Part shown: in pieces, positions 48,467 to 60,400 of the stretch
Layout of the letters: every line of letters begins with the position of its first letter
Numbering within the stretch: position 1 is the stretch's first letter
Origin: Cloeon dipterum
Lineage: Eukaryota; Arthropoda; Insecta; Ephemeroptera; Baetidae
DNA: 64,000 nucleotides
Direction: 5' to 3'
NCBI RefSeq assembly: GCF_949628265.1
Contig: NC_088787.1
Location: 15,862,501-15,926,500 of the forward strand
Translations under genes and position numbers: made by a program
The notes under the pieces: model-generated
The model's database searches: none
Told to the model about the DNA's origin: nothing
The model's input: only the letters and a program-made list of their open reading frames with translations

Positions 48467-51379
48467 ATGCCTGCGAACAGCGTAATTTTGGCCTACAGCG
48501 GAGGGCTTGACACTTCCTGCATTCTAGCCTGGCTCGTGGAAAAAGGTTTTCAGGTCACGGCCTACCTGGCGGATATAGGCCAGGAAGAGGACTACGTGGC
48601 GGTACGCAAGAACGCCTTGTTACTGGGAGCTAAAGAGGTACATCAATGAAATTACAATGCAATTGAACTTATTTTTCAAACAAATTTTCATTCACAAGAA
48701 AGCTAGTTTGTTATTTTTTGTGTATTAATGTGGCATTCAGATAAATCACTTTTTAATCATTGGTTTCAATAACAATAAAAAATCGTATAAAATGATATGA
48801 AGTATGTTGGTGTAATCAGTCAGGCAATTACACGTAAATTGCGAAAAAAATATTTTTTCAATATTTTTAATATCCAATTGGATCGGTTAACAGCGGTCCG
48901 GGGTTCATAAGGGTGTTTGATGACATAGTTGAGGGGTTGTGGATCAAGAAGTATTTGAGAGCGTGCGTGGATGACGTCATAATAGGCACGCCGACAGCGG
49001 AAATGCATTTAACGATTAGAAATGCATAATGATATCAGGCAATGACACGTAAATTGTGAAAAAAGAAAATATTGTCTTCATAATTTTTTATGATTCACAT
49101 TTATTTGTTATACATATATGGCATCCCTTATCCATTATATACAAACTCTTCTTTTTTCAAAATTTACGTGTAACTGCCTGACCGATTAAACTATCTACTT
49201 CATATCGCTATACATAAATGATTTCAATTTTGAAATGTGTCTTTAGAATAAAAATAACTATCATCTAGGGCATAATATTGTTCACGAGTGTTTTTTTGTT
49301 TTCAACAAAAACTTTTAACTTATTGTGTCTTGAAATTTGCGCTTTAAAATTTTTTTGGTATGGACAATTAATTTTTGCAGAACATACAATTTTAGGTAGT
49401 AATTGATGACCTGAAGAGCGAGTTCGTGTGTGAATTCGCGTGGCCTGGGGTGGCATGTGGCCTGCGATATGAGGGCCGATACCTTCTGGGCACAAGTTTG
49501 GCCAGGCCGGTGATCTGCAAGGGCCTGGTGCGAGCCGCCCTCGAGAGAAACATTGGCCATTTCGCCCACGGAGCCACTGGCAAAGGAAACGACCAAGTTA
49601 GGTTCGAACTTGGCTGCGCGGCTTTGGCACCTCACCTCAAAGTGAATTTTATTTCTCATTACCTCTTTTTGTGACGCAAAAGAAACAATGCAGGCGATCG
49701 TACCTTGGAGAGATGCCGAGTTTACTAGGCGTTTCAAAGGACGTCAAGACCTGATTGCCTACGCCAAGGCGAAGGGATTCCCTGTGCCCGCCACTCCTGC
49801 TGCGCCATACAGCACCGACGCGAATCTCCTGCATATCAGCTACGAGTCGGGGATGCTGGAAGATCCGGCTGTGTCGGCTCCGAAGGGCATTTTCAACATG
49901 ACGACCGATCCTGAGGATGCGCCTGATGTTGCGCAGGATATTGAAATTGGCTTCGAAAAGGGTAATAATACTGCAAGCGTTGATTAATAAAATGCGCACT
50001 TGTTAGAATTAATTGCGAGAGATGCTTTTTCGGAGGGCTCTCCATTCTGGCTGGCTTTAAGCTGACTGACTGACTGAAATTAACTCGTCCTTTTGCAAAG
50101 GCGACGTTTTTGCTCTTTGAGGCAATGAGTGTTACGACCCTTGGGGTTTTCAGGTCTGCCTACGAGCGTCAAAGTGCTCCCCGACGGAGCAGAAGTGAGC
50201 AAAAGCCCTGTGGAGCTATTCACCATTCTGAATGCCGTGGCTGGCAAGCACGGAGTCGGTCGTATTGACATTGTGGAGAACCGCTTCATTGGTCTCAAGG
50301 TATTTTCCGCACGAGCCAGTTTGCACCAAGCGACCCGTCGTTTTTGCCTCTGCGCCTCCGCAACTCATTTGCCTTTATCCCAGCCGCTCTTATTATTTTC
50401 TCATTCCCATCGCCACATGGCAATTGACCCTATAATTTTGCAATTTAGTTAATATTACTCCTTAGAGTCCTCGAGCGTTTCTTTTATTTAATCTGCATAG
50501 CTTTCAAACAGTAAGCACTTTAATGTCACCCGAAAGTGCATCATCTCCGGCACTTATAGAGTTTAAAAATGATTGTCGGATTAACAGGCCATTTTAAAAT
50601 GAACGTAAAACAATCTCTTTCGAAATTATTGTGAGAGATGACTTGAAAGCTTTTCAAGGTGCCTATTTAAAATTACATTATAAAGTATGTAGTTTGAGTT
50701 TAATGCTAGAGAGGCAAATTGCACTTCTTCGTTGCTACACTAATTGCAATCAATATTTCCCAATCCTCATAGTCACGCGGAGTGTATGAAAGCCCAGGAA
50801 TGACTGTGCTCTTTTTGGCCCATTTGGATTTGGAAACGTTCTGCTTGGATCGCGAAGTTCTCAAGGCCATGAGAGGATTGAAAGATTCCATGACCGACTT
50901 CGTTTACAACGGTAACATCTTTAAAAATCGCGCTAAAACCAAACCATTAAATATTTGATTATATAGGATTCTGGTTCAGTCCAGAATGCAACTTTGTGCG
51001 CGATTGCTTGCTTAGAGGGCAGAACGACGTGAACGGCAAAGTTAAAGTGCGCCTTTTTAAAGGATCAGGTATGTTAAGCTTTTACTCAATTCCGAGCTTG
51101 CGAATCAAATTTTTGCTGAGCCACAGTAGCTAGCAGAGGCCAGAAAATTGCATTAAAATCTAATCCCTCATTCAGCAAGTTGATCCTTTATAAAACGTGT
51201 GCGTCTTTTCAGTCTCCGTTTTGAGTCGAAAGGATAGTGGCAGTGGATCGCTTTACAACCAAGCTCTTGTTTCGATGGACGAGGAAGGTGGATTTACTCC
51301 GTCTGACTCGACAGGCTTTATCAATTGCCATGCACTTCGTTTGCGCGAGTACGCCAGATACAGGAGTAATTTGAAGTGA
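48467..51379 (+). CDS. Ass: argininosuccinate synthase, complete, seven exons
   Basis: Exons 48467-48637, 49396-49641, 49694-49961, 50154-50299, 50773-50911, 50967-51068 and 51213-51379 join in frame to 412 aa, the length of the human enzyme. It condenses citrulline with aspartate using ATP to give argininosuccinate in the cytosol, feeding arginine and nitric-oxide synthesis. Diagnostic motifs are intact: ATP-binding [15 protein letters not shown] (residues 9-23), [59 protein letters not shown]. The citrulline-contacting Glu and Tyr of the IVENR...VYE region are present. Odd points: after VYE the usual TPAGT reads SPGMT, and the C-terminal third is more diverged than the rest, though open and of normal length. 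ATG 48467 matches the usual N-terminus, and a longer open frame upstream has no ATG. Intron 1 carries a MITE. AATAAA lies at 51390, just after the stop. Confidence 0.96.
48794..49206. mobile_element. MITE with ~55-bp terminal inverted repeats in Ass intron 1
   Basis: The left end (48794-48850, GATATGAAGTA...TCAGGCAATTACACGTAAATT) matches the reverse complement of the right end (49150-49206, ...GTCAGGCAGTTACACGTAAATTTTG...) over about 55 bases with some differences. The element is about 413 bp, with no coding capacity. A third, partial copy of the arm lies inside in direct orientation (49034-49065, ATCAGGCAATGACACGTAAA), as if a second element inserted or part was duplicated. Confidence 0.8.
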
Positions 51380-52380
51380 AAATCGCTGAAATAAAATATC
51401 GCTTGGTAGTTGGAGTGTTTGGGTTTTATTATTTACAAAATTTCAAACATATGTATAATACTAACTATTAGTAGTACATTGTTACAACTAAATGAAGTGA
51501 ACTGCGATTGGTTTCACTTCTGACTGACACATCATAGGACTAAAGGTAAAAGTTAAAACAGCATAAGCTGAGAGGATCAAACAACTCACGAGGAGTGCAA
51601 TTTTTGCTCTGTATTTTGTTCCTTTACATATGTATAAAAAGCAGCGTTATTTCCAGGTCTGCGAACTGCAGTACAGTGCCAACGCCCTGCTGTGTATTTA
51701 ACGAAAATGTATTTCCAAAAATGCTCTGTCAAAAAATGAGCTGCTTCTTGCAGAATGCAAACTGTTTAATGTCTGTGAGTACAAAGGATTGGGCGAGGTT
51801 TAGTAGTTGTTACAATAGGAACTTGAGAGTACAAAAATAAATTAAAAGTTATCCTACATTCTGAGAGAAAACTTCTGTACATGAGGCAATGTTCAGTGCT
51901 GTTGAATTACAGTAGGATGATTTTAAAAGGGCGTTGATCGTGGTTTGCATATCTTTGTGACAAATGACAGCGACTGACAAGCAGACTCTTTGACTGAACA
52001 GCGCAAAATACTCTTTGTAAGTAAAATTTAAAGACTAGATGATCGAACCACTGTGGTTCTTTTAAAAGAAGACGTTTATCAAGTCAAAAGCAGTCACGCT
52101 GAATGTGTGAAATGCACTCTTTAAAAACAGTAGTTTCTTGTTTTTACAAAATTTTGCCAACTCCTATAGAGCTTTGTGTGTATGCCTCTACAAATTATTA
52201 GGAATTTATCTCGGCTTTTCTTTGTAAAAGGCCACTTCATTCAGCGCATGAAATAGTTTTAGGCATTTCCGTTAATGCAAGATCACTAAGATTGCAAGTT
52301 TCCGCTGGTGGTGAGCGGCGTTTCTTGTGCCTGGAGGTCCGCTCCCTCCTGCCCAGCAAGTGGAGCAGCCACAGCCGCAG
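51380..52380. other. convergent intergenic stretch (Ass 3' / GPCR 3')
   Basis: About 1 kb between the stops of two tail-to-tail genes. A cysteine-rich open frame at 51595-51840 begins at GTG, not ATG, and is not called. Part of this stretch is probably 3' UTR of the GPCR gene. Confidence 0.5.
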
Positions 52381-54488
52381 TCATTCCAATTCGCTGGTGC
52401 CTTGCGTGCTGGTGCCGCTGGAAAAAGAACTCCTCGACGTGTCCGGTGGGCTCTCGACGTCGGCCGCCTTGCAGCTGGGCGCCAAGGAGGCGGTTATCTC
52501 ACGCCTCCAGCCGCCGTAGGACTGCGGCCCGCGGCACAACAGCATGCGAGCCACCTCGCGCTGCAGCCGTCGGCTGCGGAAGGCGAACAGGGCCGGCGAG
52601 ACAAGCGACGTGCAGGACAGAAGGGCCAGCGAGGCCGCCAGGGCCGGAGGAGGGATGCTGAGGCCCAGCTGGGTGCGCAGCAGCAGCAGGGCGCAGTACG
52701 GCGCCCAGCACACCACGCAGGTGAACACAACAAGGAAGGAGATGCGTGCAGCCCTTGCTTCTTCGCGGTATCTAAAATTTAAAATACTGAAGAAATAGGG
52801 ACTTTAGTAACACACTCAGTGAGTAATTTTAGTAGAAACAACACAAAGACAGTTGTTATTGAAACTATTCAAACAGGATCGATTATTTTTTATTTTTTCA
52901 TTGATATATACATATATTATCATTCATTTGTTCGACTAATGCATTTGATTCAAGATAATTTTAAATTAATGTCAAGGTTTCTTGAATGATTTCCAAATGA
53001 AGTACCTGAATAAACTGGCGTTTGAAATGCGGTGTTTGAGAGAGCTGACGAGTCTTGGCTTTGATGTGCTTTGTGGCAGCAGCGGTGGCGAGATGGGGGT
53101 GGAAGGATCCACGTGGCGTCTTGCCCTTTTGCTGTTTCTGTGGGCCTCAGCGTAAATGCAGCCGTAGAGAAACATTAGGGTCAAAACGGGGATGATGAAG
53201 AACAAGCTGACAAAGGCGATGGCGAAGTAGTGACGGAACAGTCTTGGCGGGAGGGAAAAGCCTTCCAACTTCCATAAAGACGTCTCTTCGCTCAAACCTG
53301 TGAATGGAAATACAAAATTAAAATTGGAAAATTTCGGCAGTGTTGGATTTTCCCCAAATTAAAATATTTATTTAACTTTTTAAATTTATATATAAGAGAT
53401 TAGTCTTCAATTCCCCGAAATGATGAGAGAGGATTTTCGCGAAAATCCTGCGCAGAGCACTAATTAGCATTCAAGCGGCGTGCAGCGCGTTGTTAAATTA
53501 AGATTCACGCAGGGCGATCAGACGACTGGCTGGCAGTAAGACAATCGGCTTACCTGGCAGAGCTCCAGACGCGGCGACCACTCCAGCGAACCACGAGGCG
53601 AGGGCGGCGTGCATGGGTCTGAAGCCGTGGTAGGTCAGAGGTCGCAACACCGCCCTGTACTGGTCAGCAGCCACGCAGAGCACGCCGATGGCCGAGCTGG
53701 CCAGTATTCCGGCCGCCGAGCTTTCACCGACGGCCCCTGAAATCGCGCTCGGCCGCAGAAGGTCAAGGGCGCCCAACGTTGGAAGCAGAAAGCATGACAG
53801 CAGGTTGATGGACAGCAGATTCATCACTAGCCTGCCGGACAAAAGGCGGGCGTCAGTGTTTGTTTTCGGTTTTGCATAATTGTTTTAAGAGGTTGTTTGC
53901 ACTTTTGCCTCAGGGTGCATTAGTCATCACGCGGCTGACTGAATTTATAACAAAAACATTTGATAAGTGTGTCGAACGTTTTTGCGCAGAAATGACATTC
54001 AACTAGTATAAATAACAAGTGATAGAAATGCTAGGAAAGAAAGCACTAGAAAGAGTTAAAATAGATGTCATTTTTTTGAAACGGTTGCCATTTAACGACG
54101 CAAAATATATTATTTTACTTCTTGACCTCCTTTTTGCAATTGATAACACTTCAAGTTTAAAGTTTAAACGACATTATTCGATTTGCTTTATTTCCAAGTA
54201 TTCAGAATTGCAGCCTATGGTTTCGGTTGCTTTTATTCTAAATAAGTTCAACTTTTAAGCTTTCAATTGCGGCACTCGTGAAAGCCGACACAGCAAAGAA
54301 CTTTGAAAGTTCCATTTGAATAAAAATATCTTTAGCTGGGCTCACCTGTTTGATCTGTTCCGCAGCGCTGCTGTTCGCGTGAAGACTAGCAAAACAGCTC
54401 CGTTGGCAAAGGCACCCGCCAAGCCCAAGAGGCCCAGCACCACAGCCCAAATGGGGCCTTCATACGGCCCTGCCAGGGAGGACAATTC
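52381..54488 (-). CDS. atypical rhodopsin-family GPCR, 5' exon missing from the call
   Basis: Four exons in transcript order, 54488-54346, 53831-53554, 53297-53006 and 52771-52381, join in frame to 367 aa ending in TGA at 52381. The start exon was not found; the first exon here opens at an acceptor (CTGTTGCAG) with no ATG in frame. Seven membrane segments are visible: WAVVLGLLGLAGAFANGAVL, NLLSINLLSCFLLPTLGAL, the AADQY segment, the HAALASWFAGVV segment, HYFAIAFVSLFFIIPVLTLM, FLVVFTCVVCWAPYCALLLL and ALAASLALLSCTSLVSPALF. Class A hallmarks are partly kept (Asn before TM2, CWAPY in TM6) and partly lost. By alignment Asp2.50 is Asn, DRY is DQY, NPxxY is SPALF, and neither Cys of the TM3-ECL2 disulfide is seen. 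The ICL3 region is Pro/Ser/Arg-rich and the tail Ser/Thr-rich. Ligand unknown: an orphan-type receptor, to which I attach no ortholog name. Confidence 0.85.
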
Positions 54489-57400
54489 CTGCAACAGAAA
54501 GAGTAAGACGGTCAATCAATCGTATCACCATAAAATTTAATTGATTTCCTGCTCCGTCCCGAAACTGCAATTTACGCGGTGTTAATCGATTTCAATAATA
54601 AATAATGGAAAGTCCGTCAGACCAAGGTTCTCGCCGGTTTCGGTGTAATTCGCAAAATGCAAATTTCTGCTAATCGAATTATGCGAACGCGAACGTTTTG
54701 ACCGCTCAATAACGCTCCAAAATCGAAAACTGGATTTGGCGGCGGGATTAAAAGAGCTGAGATGATTTGCAAGTCGGAAGCAACGTCAGGGTGAACGGCC
54801 TAGAACCATCCAATTTGTGGACAAAGGTCGGAACTGCGGGTCGCCCACTAGCGCGCGCGAGAGCAGTCTCGCTCTCGGCTCTCCCGAGAACAGCAGGGCC
54901 TTGCACGCCCAAATACAGAGCATCTAATCTCTTCCTCGTTTTCTTTGTCTCTCTCCGCCGCTCGGGCACCCTGGCCAAAGGCTCGAGCCCGCAGGGTTTA
55001 CGCCCTCGGAGCTGCGGATTTGCACCCACCGCTTGCTTCGCTTCTGGGAAGCGACAGGCCCACTTTCCACGAACGAGAGAGAAAACAATGGGTGCATTCG
55101 CCGCGCACTCTCTGTCATGGTGATTACCATTATTACTATTAGCATGCATTGTGCAATGCAAGAATCTACGGTTTTTACTTTAACCCGTGAGCGCCGAGAC
55201 CTTCCTGCCCGCGTATTCGCAAATTATCTCGCATTTGCATCGTAATGATGCAGGTTGGTGGATTTTCAATAACAGGAAAAGAATTATGCAAAGGTTCGAT
55301 TATCTGAGACTTTCCTCTTAAAAAAATAAGTGAACAAATTATGTGGGAGTTTAATGCATTTTTTTCTAGACTTCTGCACAAACTTGATCATGTTTATTAA
55401 TAAGAGCTTCCCCTGTGCAGCCGAGAAGCACCAGCCGATAATTCATCTTAATTGACTGGATTTGTACGGATAGAAAGAAATCTGTTTCTTAAAAATATGA
55501 CAAATTTACCAAGCCCTAAGTGTGCTGTATTTTTGGCATTTTGGGTACGTCCTTTTGCAAATTAAAACTGTTCAGTTGGCAGTTTTCATTATCAATTAAT
55601 GCATTATTCTATAGCTGCGGATTCTCAAAGGTAGCCATGAACATAAATACATTTTATATAAAGATTCAAGCACGTGAAATGGAGCAACACTTGTTGGCCA
55701 AGCACGAAGTTTCTAAGTGTTGCTAAGGAGGAAAAGCACAAGTGTGCTTGATAGTCGGCACACATTTTTGTTTACTGTATATTTGCCTTCAAAATTTAGT
55801 TAAGCAAATGTTACAATGTCTCAAACTGACAATATGAATTTAAACTTATTTGATTAAATACAGTATTCTGAGAAAAGATGTTGACTGAGATGTTGTCTGA
55901 GAAAAAATCTTGAAATTCATCTTGACAAACTAATCTGGCGTGTCTAATGATTTATTTAGATACTTGAATTTATCCTTCAACGGAAAAAAATGAAATTTCC
56001 CCTCGTCACCAATACCAATATCAAGTTGGACGAGGAAATTTCCCATCGGCAGGTGGCCAATTGACGTCAGCGGCCAGGATAGGAGTGTGCGATTTTCCTC
56101 CCGGTCCGGCTGGGCCTTCCTCATCTGCCGCGCTTTCGACGCATGTATGAGCTTTTCGCAGGTGTGCGTCGCGGTCTCGAGCGTGTTGCCAGCCAGTCTA
56201 GAGCTAGCTGGGCCACTCCTGCGCTAATCACGCGACCTGTTCGCGGAATCCTGCAGACAAGTTGCCTTAAAAAGAGCAGCGGAGAGATAGAGTCGCTTGT
56301 TTACGACGCTATAAGGACGCCCGTTGTCGGTACAAAACGCTTTGTGCGCGCGCCATCGAGGCAAGATCTCTCGCCGGTGATTGACAAGCCGAGCCGCTTA
56401 AGTACATCGAATTGCACACATGATTTCTCCGCGAATTATCCCACTTTGTTTGCCGGCTTGCATCATCGCATCTCCCGTTTCTACTCCTTCCCCGAGGAAA
56501 ATTCCCTCCGCTTCTATCTTTCTCTAACCGGGAAAACGAGGTGACTTCAGCAGCAGCAGCAGCATGAGTCAATGTTGACAGAACGGCTAGTTTTGCAAGC
56601 AACCAGTGAATTTGCAAACCTCGCCATGCTATTCGGCGCACGAGAAATGTGAGGCAAATACAATGTCATGACCTCACCCAATATTTTTGCGATGATTGTC
56701 CGCTGTTTGTGTGGTTCTTGCCAAGCGATCAGCACAGCAGTGGCGCACACGAGGTTTCACCTTGGCGCATCTAGTCGCGACAAGCAGCATTCATACACGT
56801 TTTTTAGTTGCGCCTTTCGATTTCGTACGGGGGAGCTTGAATAAGGCAACTTGCACACCTTCGATCGCGTCCGATTCGTTGGAAGTAATAATATCCCCAT
56901 CCTGCATGGTTCCAAATGGACTTGTTGCGAAAAAAGTCGAGTCATTTTTTGTCGGTTGACTGACATTTTGGTATTCGGGAGATGTGCGGACATCGACCTT
57001 AGTTGAGAAAATTGGCGTCTCACAGCCATATTTGTAATTTTTTAATTTAATATAATAATTAAAGTTGCCAGCGCTCTTTTCTACTATTCCATTTTTGCTT
57101 AATAAATGAGTCTCGTCAATGTCATGAATATGATGAAACCCTACATCAAGTTAAATAAGAAAACAGTATTGAGAGTTGACACAGTGACATTATTGTGAGA
57201 AATCATTGATTGAACGTCCATGCGGTGTTTGCTCTTGTTATTTATTTATGCTTCGGGGGGATGAAAAAATGAAATATTTGGTTATTTATTTTAACCTTGC
57301 TGTTAAAGACTAAATCTAATGATTTGAGAACCTCTAGAGGCGAACCATTTCAATAGCTATATTGTTCAATAATATTTTTCTAATGATAAATTTCTTTATT

Positions 57401-60400
57401 AAAATTAATTTTTTTCTACATAATGGTTAAGTTGCAAATTATCAAGGCAATATGCAGCAGAGAAAACGTGGGAATTAGAAAACTTATAGAAGTTACTAAA
57501 TCCATCACAAAAGCGTTGGCGTGAAACAAGTAGAGTGAGAGAGATATTTAAAATAATTATGCCGTACAACTGAAGACCGATTAAACAGGTAGATAAAAAA
57601 ATCAGGGCTTCTTAATAGACACTTTCCTTCGAGCTACGCGGCGCAACTAATGAAGGCGACACATACGCAGGAGAGCGACGCACCAATTAGGCCAAAGCCG
57701 ACTCACCCGGCGGCAGACGTGGAATTTTCCGCTGCAAGCCGATCCAGACTCGCTGGCTGCTTTTTTAGCGAGTCAGTGGACCCGCGGAGGCAGCCGCATG
57801 CTTGCTGAATAACGTGTTTCAGCCCCAGACCGTGTACCATGCGAAAATTTATGCTTTTGCCGTGGTGCGCGCGATTATAATGTAAATGCCGGGCAGGCAG
57901 GCATCTGGCGGGCGCACGAGGAAAAATCACTCGTCTTTATTGCCAGTCGAACGAGAGCATGTCATAAATCCATAATAGCCTCATCCAACCAACGCAACGA
58001 GAGCAGCGCACCGACACCGACACAGCCAGCCGATGTTTTAATTATTATGGGCCGCTCGTCAAGCGTTAAACTCGTTATTATTGCTAGTTGGAACTGGGTG
58101 TCTGTCGGTGGTGTGTGTGTTCGATTATTAACTCCCTCTTTAAAATACGCGTGGGATAAATTATGGGCCTGCTCCGCTGTGTGTGTCGCGCTCATTGAGA
58201 GTGACACCGCTTCACGAGATCGCTTGAGAAGCCATAAACTCAATTTATTACGAAATATCAGATAATAAGGTACTCATATTTAATAGACTGCAACGATGAC
58301 AAATATGATCGCTTTTTCGCCTATTTAGATTCAGCTGGTGTAATCCTTTGGCTTTGCTGATTCAATTTGTAAATCATTGCAAAAAACTCCTCTGACGTAA
58401 AGTAATTTATATATTAATAGCGTCCGCTGTTACACAATGCCGGCTGAGAATTGAAGGATTTCCTCGACCTCTCGATAGTTTTAAATCGCATTTTTTTCTA
58501 TTTATATTGTGCACGTTGCGCTCGAGTGTGGCGGCATTCCGTGCAGCAACACACCCACAACAGCCTCCAAATTGAATTACAGATACGATTTGCTGCATGA
58601 AAAGAAATCCTGTTCGTGCAGGCGCTGTTTCCAAGCGATATAACTTGAGAATGGCTGTACTCGTCGAATCAATTGAACAACTATCGCGAAAATGAATGGC
58701 ACTACTCTCCAATGTAGCAGACAATACATGCCCACACGCCCTCGGAGCGTGTACTTCCACCAAAGAAGACGGAGTGTGTGAATACATATATGTTTTTTTA
58801 TCCAGGTGAGATATACGGTCGTGCCGCTCAAAATCAGCAATTCAGCGGGCACGGTACATTATGCGGTCAGCTAAAGGGAGGGAAGAGCGCTGATACTGTC
58901 GCCACAAAAGTGATATGAATACTCGCGTTGCACCCCGCACACGACGGTTAAATTATTTTAATGGCTTGGTTTAATGCAGGCCTGTCACAACTAAGAGTTT
59001 CAAAATCAATGACATAGATACCAGTGAAAAAAATATAAAATTATTGTTACACGAAATAAATTTGAATTTTTACCGTTCTAAAATGAATTGCAGTGACGGA
59101 ATATTCTCAAAAAATTTTACAAGCGCGATAGAGGCATGTAATTTTTATTTTTGTAGATAAAGGTTTTTAAAACATTTGTTTTAACTTAAGAGTTTTCTGA
59201 TTTATTGCAACAGTTAAAAACTTTTGAATGAAAATAATAAAATTTAAGCTCAAATTGAATATAAAAATTCCCAGAATTCCAATTTCCAATATCAGCAAGC
59301 AATTTTGAGTTTCTATCTGCGGGGTCTAACAATTCACAAAGCAAATCCTTGGCATCAGTGCCGTTTATGAAACCTGCGAGCCTGCGTTCTGTATTATGCA
59401 TTTTGGACTGACACACCGGACACGCTGACCAAAACCACATTACATAAAATATTTTGTCCATACGCATGATGTGTGTATGTATATAAATGTCTACGCATTG
59501 TTTTGTCGCGCTCGCGTTGCATCAAGCCCAAGATCGGGCAAGGCCAGAAAGAAAGTGACGTCAGAATAAAATCACAAGAGGCACCAGATGGCTCGGTAAA
59601 CAGGTTTGCGCGGCAGACAGATCGGCGCTTTTACAGTTGAGCTCATTTTTCCGCCTGCCCCAGGAAAACCAACCAAGTCATCTACGCGCCCAATTACACC
59701 GCACTTCGCAGAATTTGTCGGAGAACAATCGGACGGAATGCCTTTATTCCTTTCACAGACGCGTGTGACATTTTGAAAATTTATGCCGCTGCGCACTTTG
59801 GGTTTGTGTCGATGCAAGTGTTTAGAAAGTTTTCAGCCCATAGACATCTGTCGGCCACCGCGGTTTTAAGGAAGTTCAAGGCTGACACTTGAATCAAAGT
59901 GCATTCAATCGATCTTGTGTCATTGAGATTTTTCTGCAATCGCATTTGCATTCAACGTTTCGTAAAAACTCTCCCTCACAACCGGCTCTAGCCACTTCAC
60001 TGATTGTGAGCTGGCTTACGTGAAAAAACGCAGGAATACTACGGGTTAAAAATACGCCTCAAAATGCTTAGTGTCCTTATTTGTGCGGGCGATGCCAACT
60101 TGGAAATCCTGTATCTTATGAAGGTCATTCCGAATTTCACGCACGCCTCGAAAATTGGTATAAGTAAAAATTGGAATAATAATATGTTTCCTCGTCAAAT
60201 TCAATTGTGTTCACTCTCATTGTTAAAGGAGTATGTTGCTCACCTCAATATTGTGTTTTCTTTATTCTCTCATCACCATATAAATCTAATATACCAAGCC
60301 TGTGGGAGGGATGTGAGAAACAATTATAATCATGTGAAATAAATAGAGCCTTGAAATGGAAATGCTCACAATTCAAAATTGCAGTTAATTCCGTTTTAAC

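Noticed and set aside
51595..51840. Short cysteine-rich, signal-peptide-like frame
   Set aside because: The apparent start is GTG, there is no in-frame ATG near the hydrophobic part, and the cysteine spacing matches no known family.
52308..52782. Long plus-strand frames over the GPCR last exon
   Set aside because: Antisense shadows of a GC-rich coding exon; the minus-strand reading has membrane segments and CWAPY.
54748..55161. Minus-strand frame upstream of the GPCR as its first exon
   Set aside because: No signal or membrane segment, no donor in the phase needed by the exon at 54488, and a frame of similar length on the other strand.
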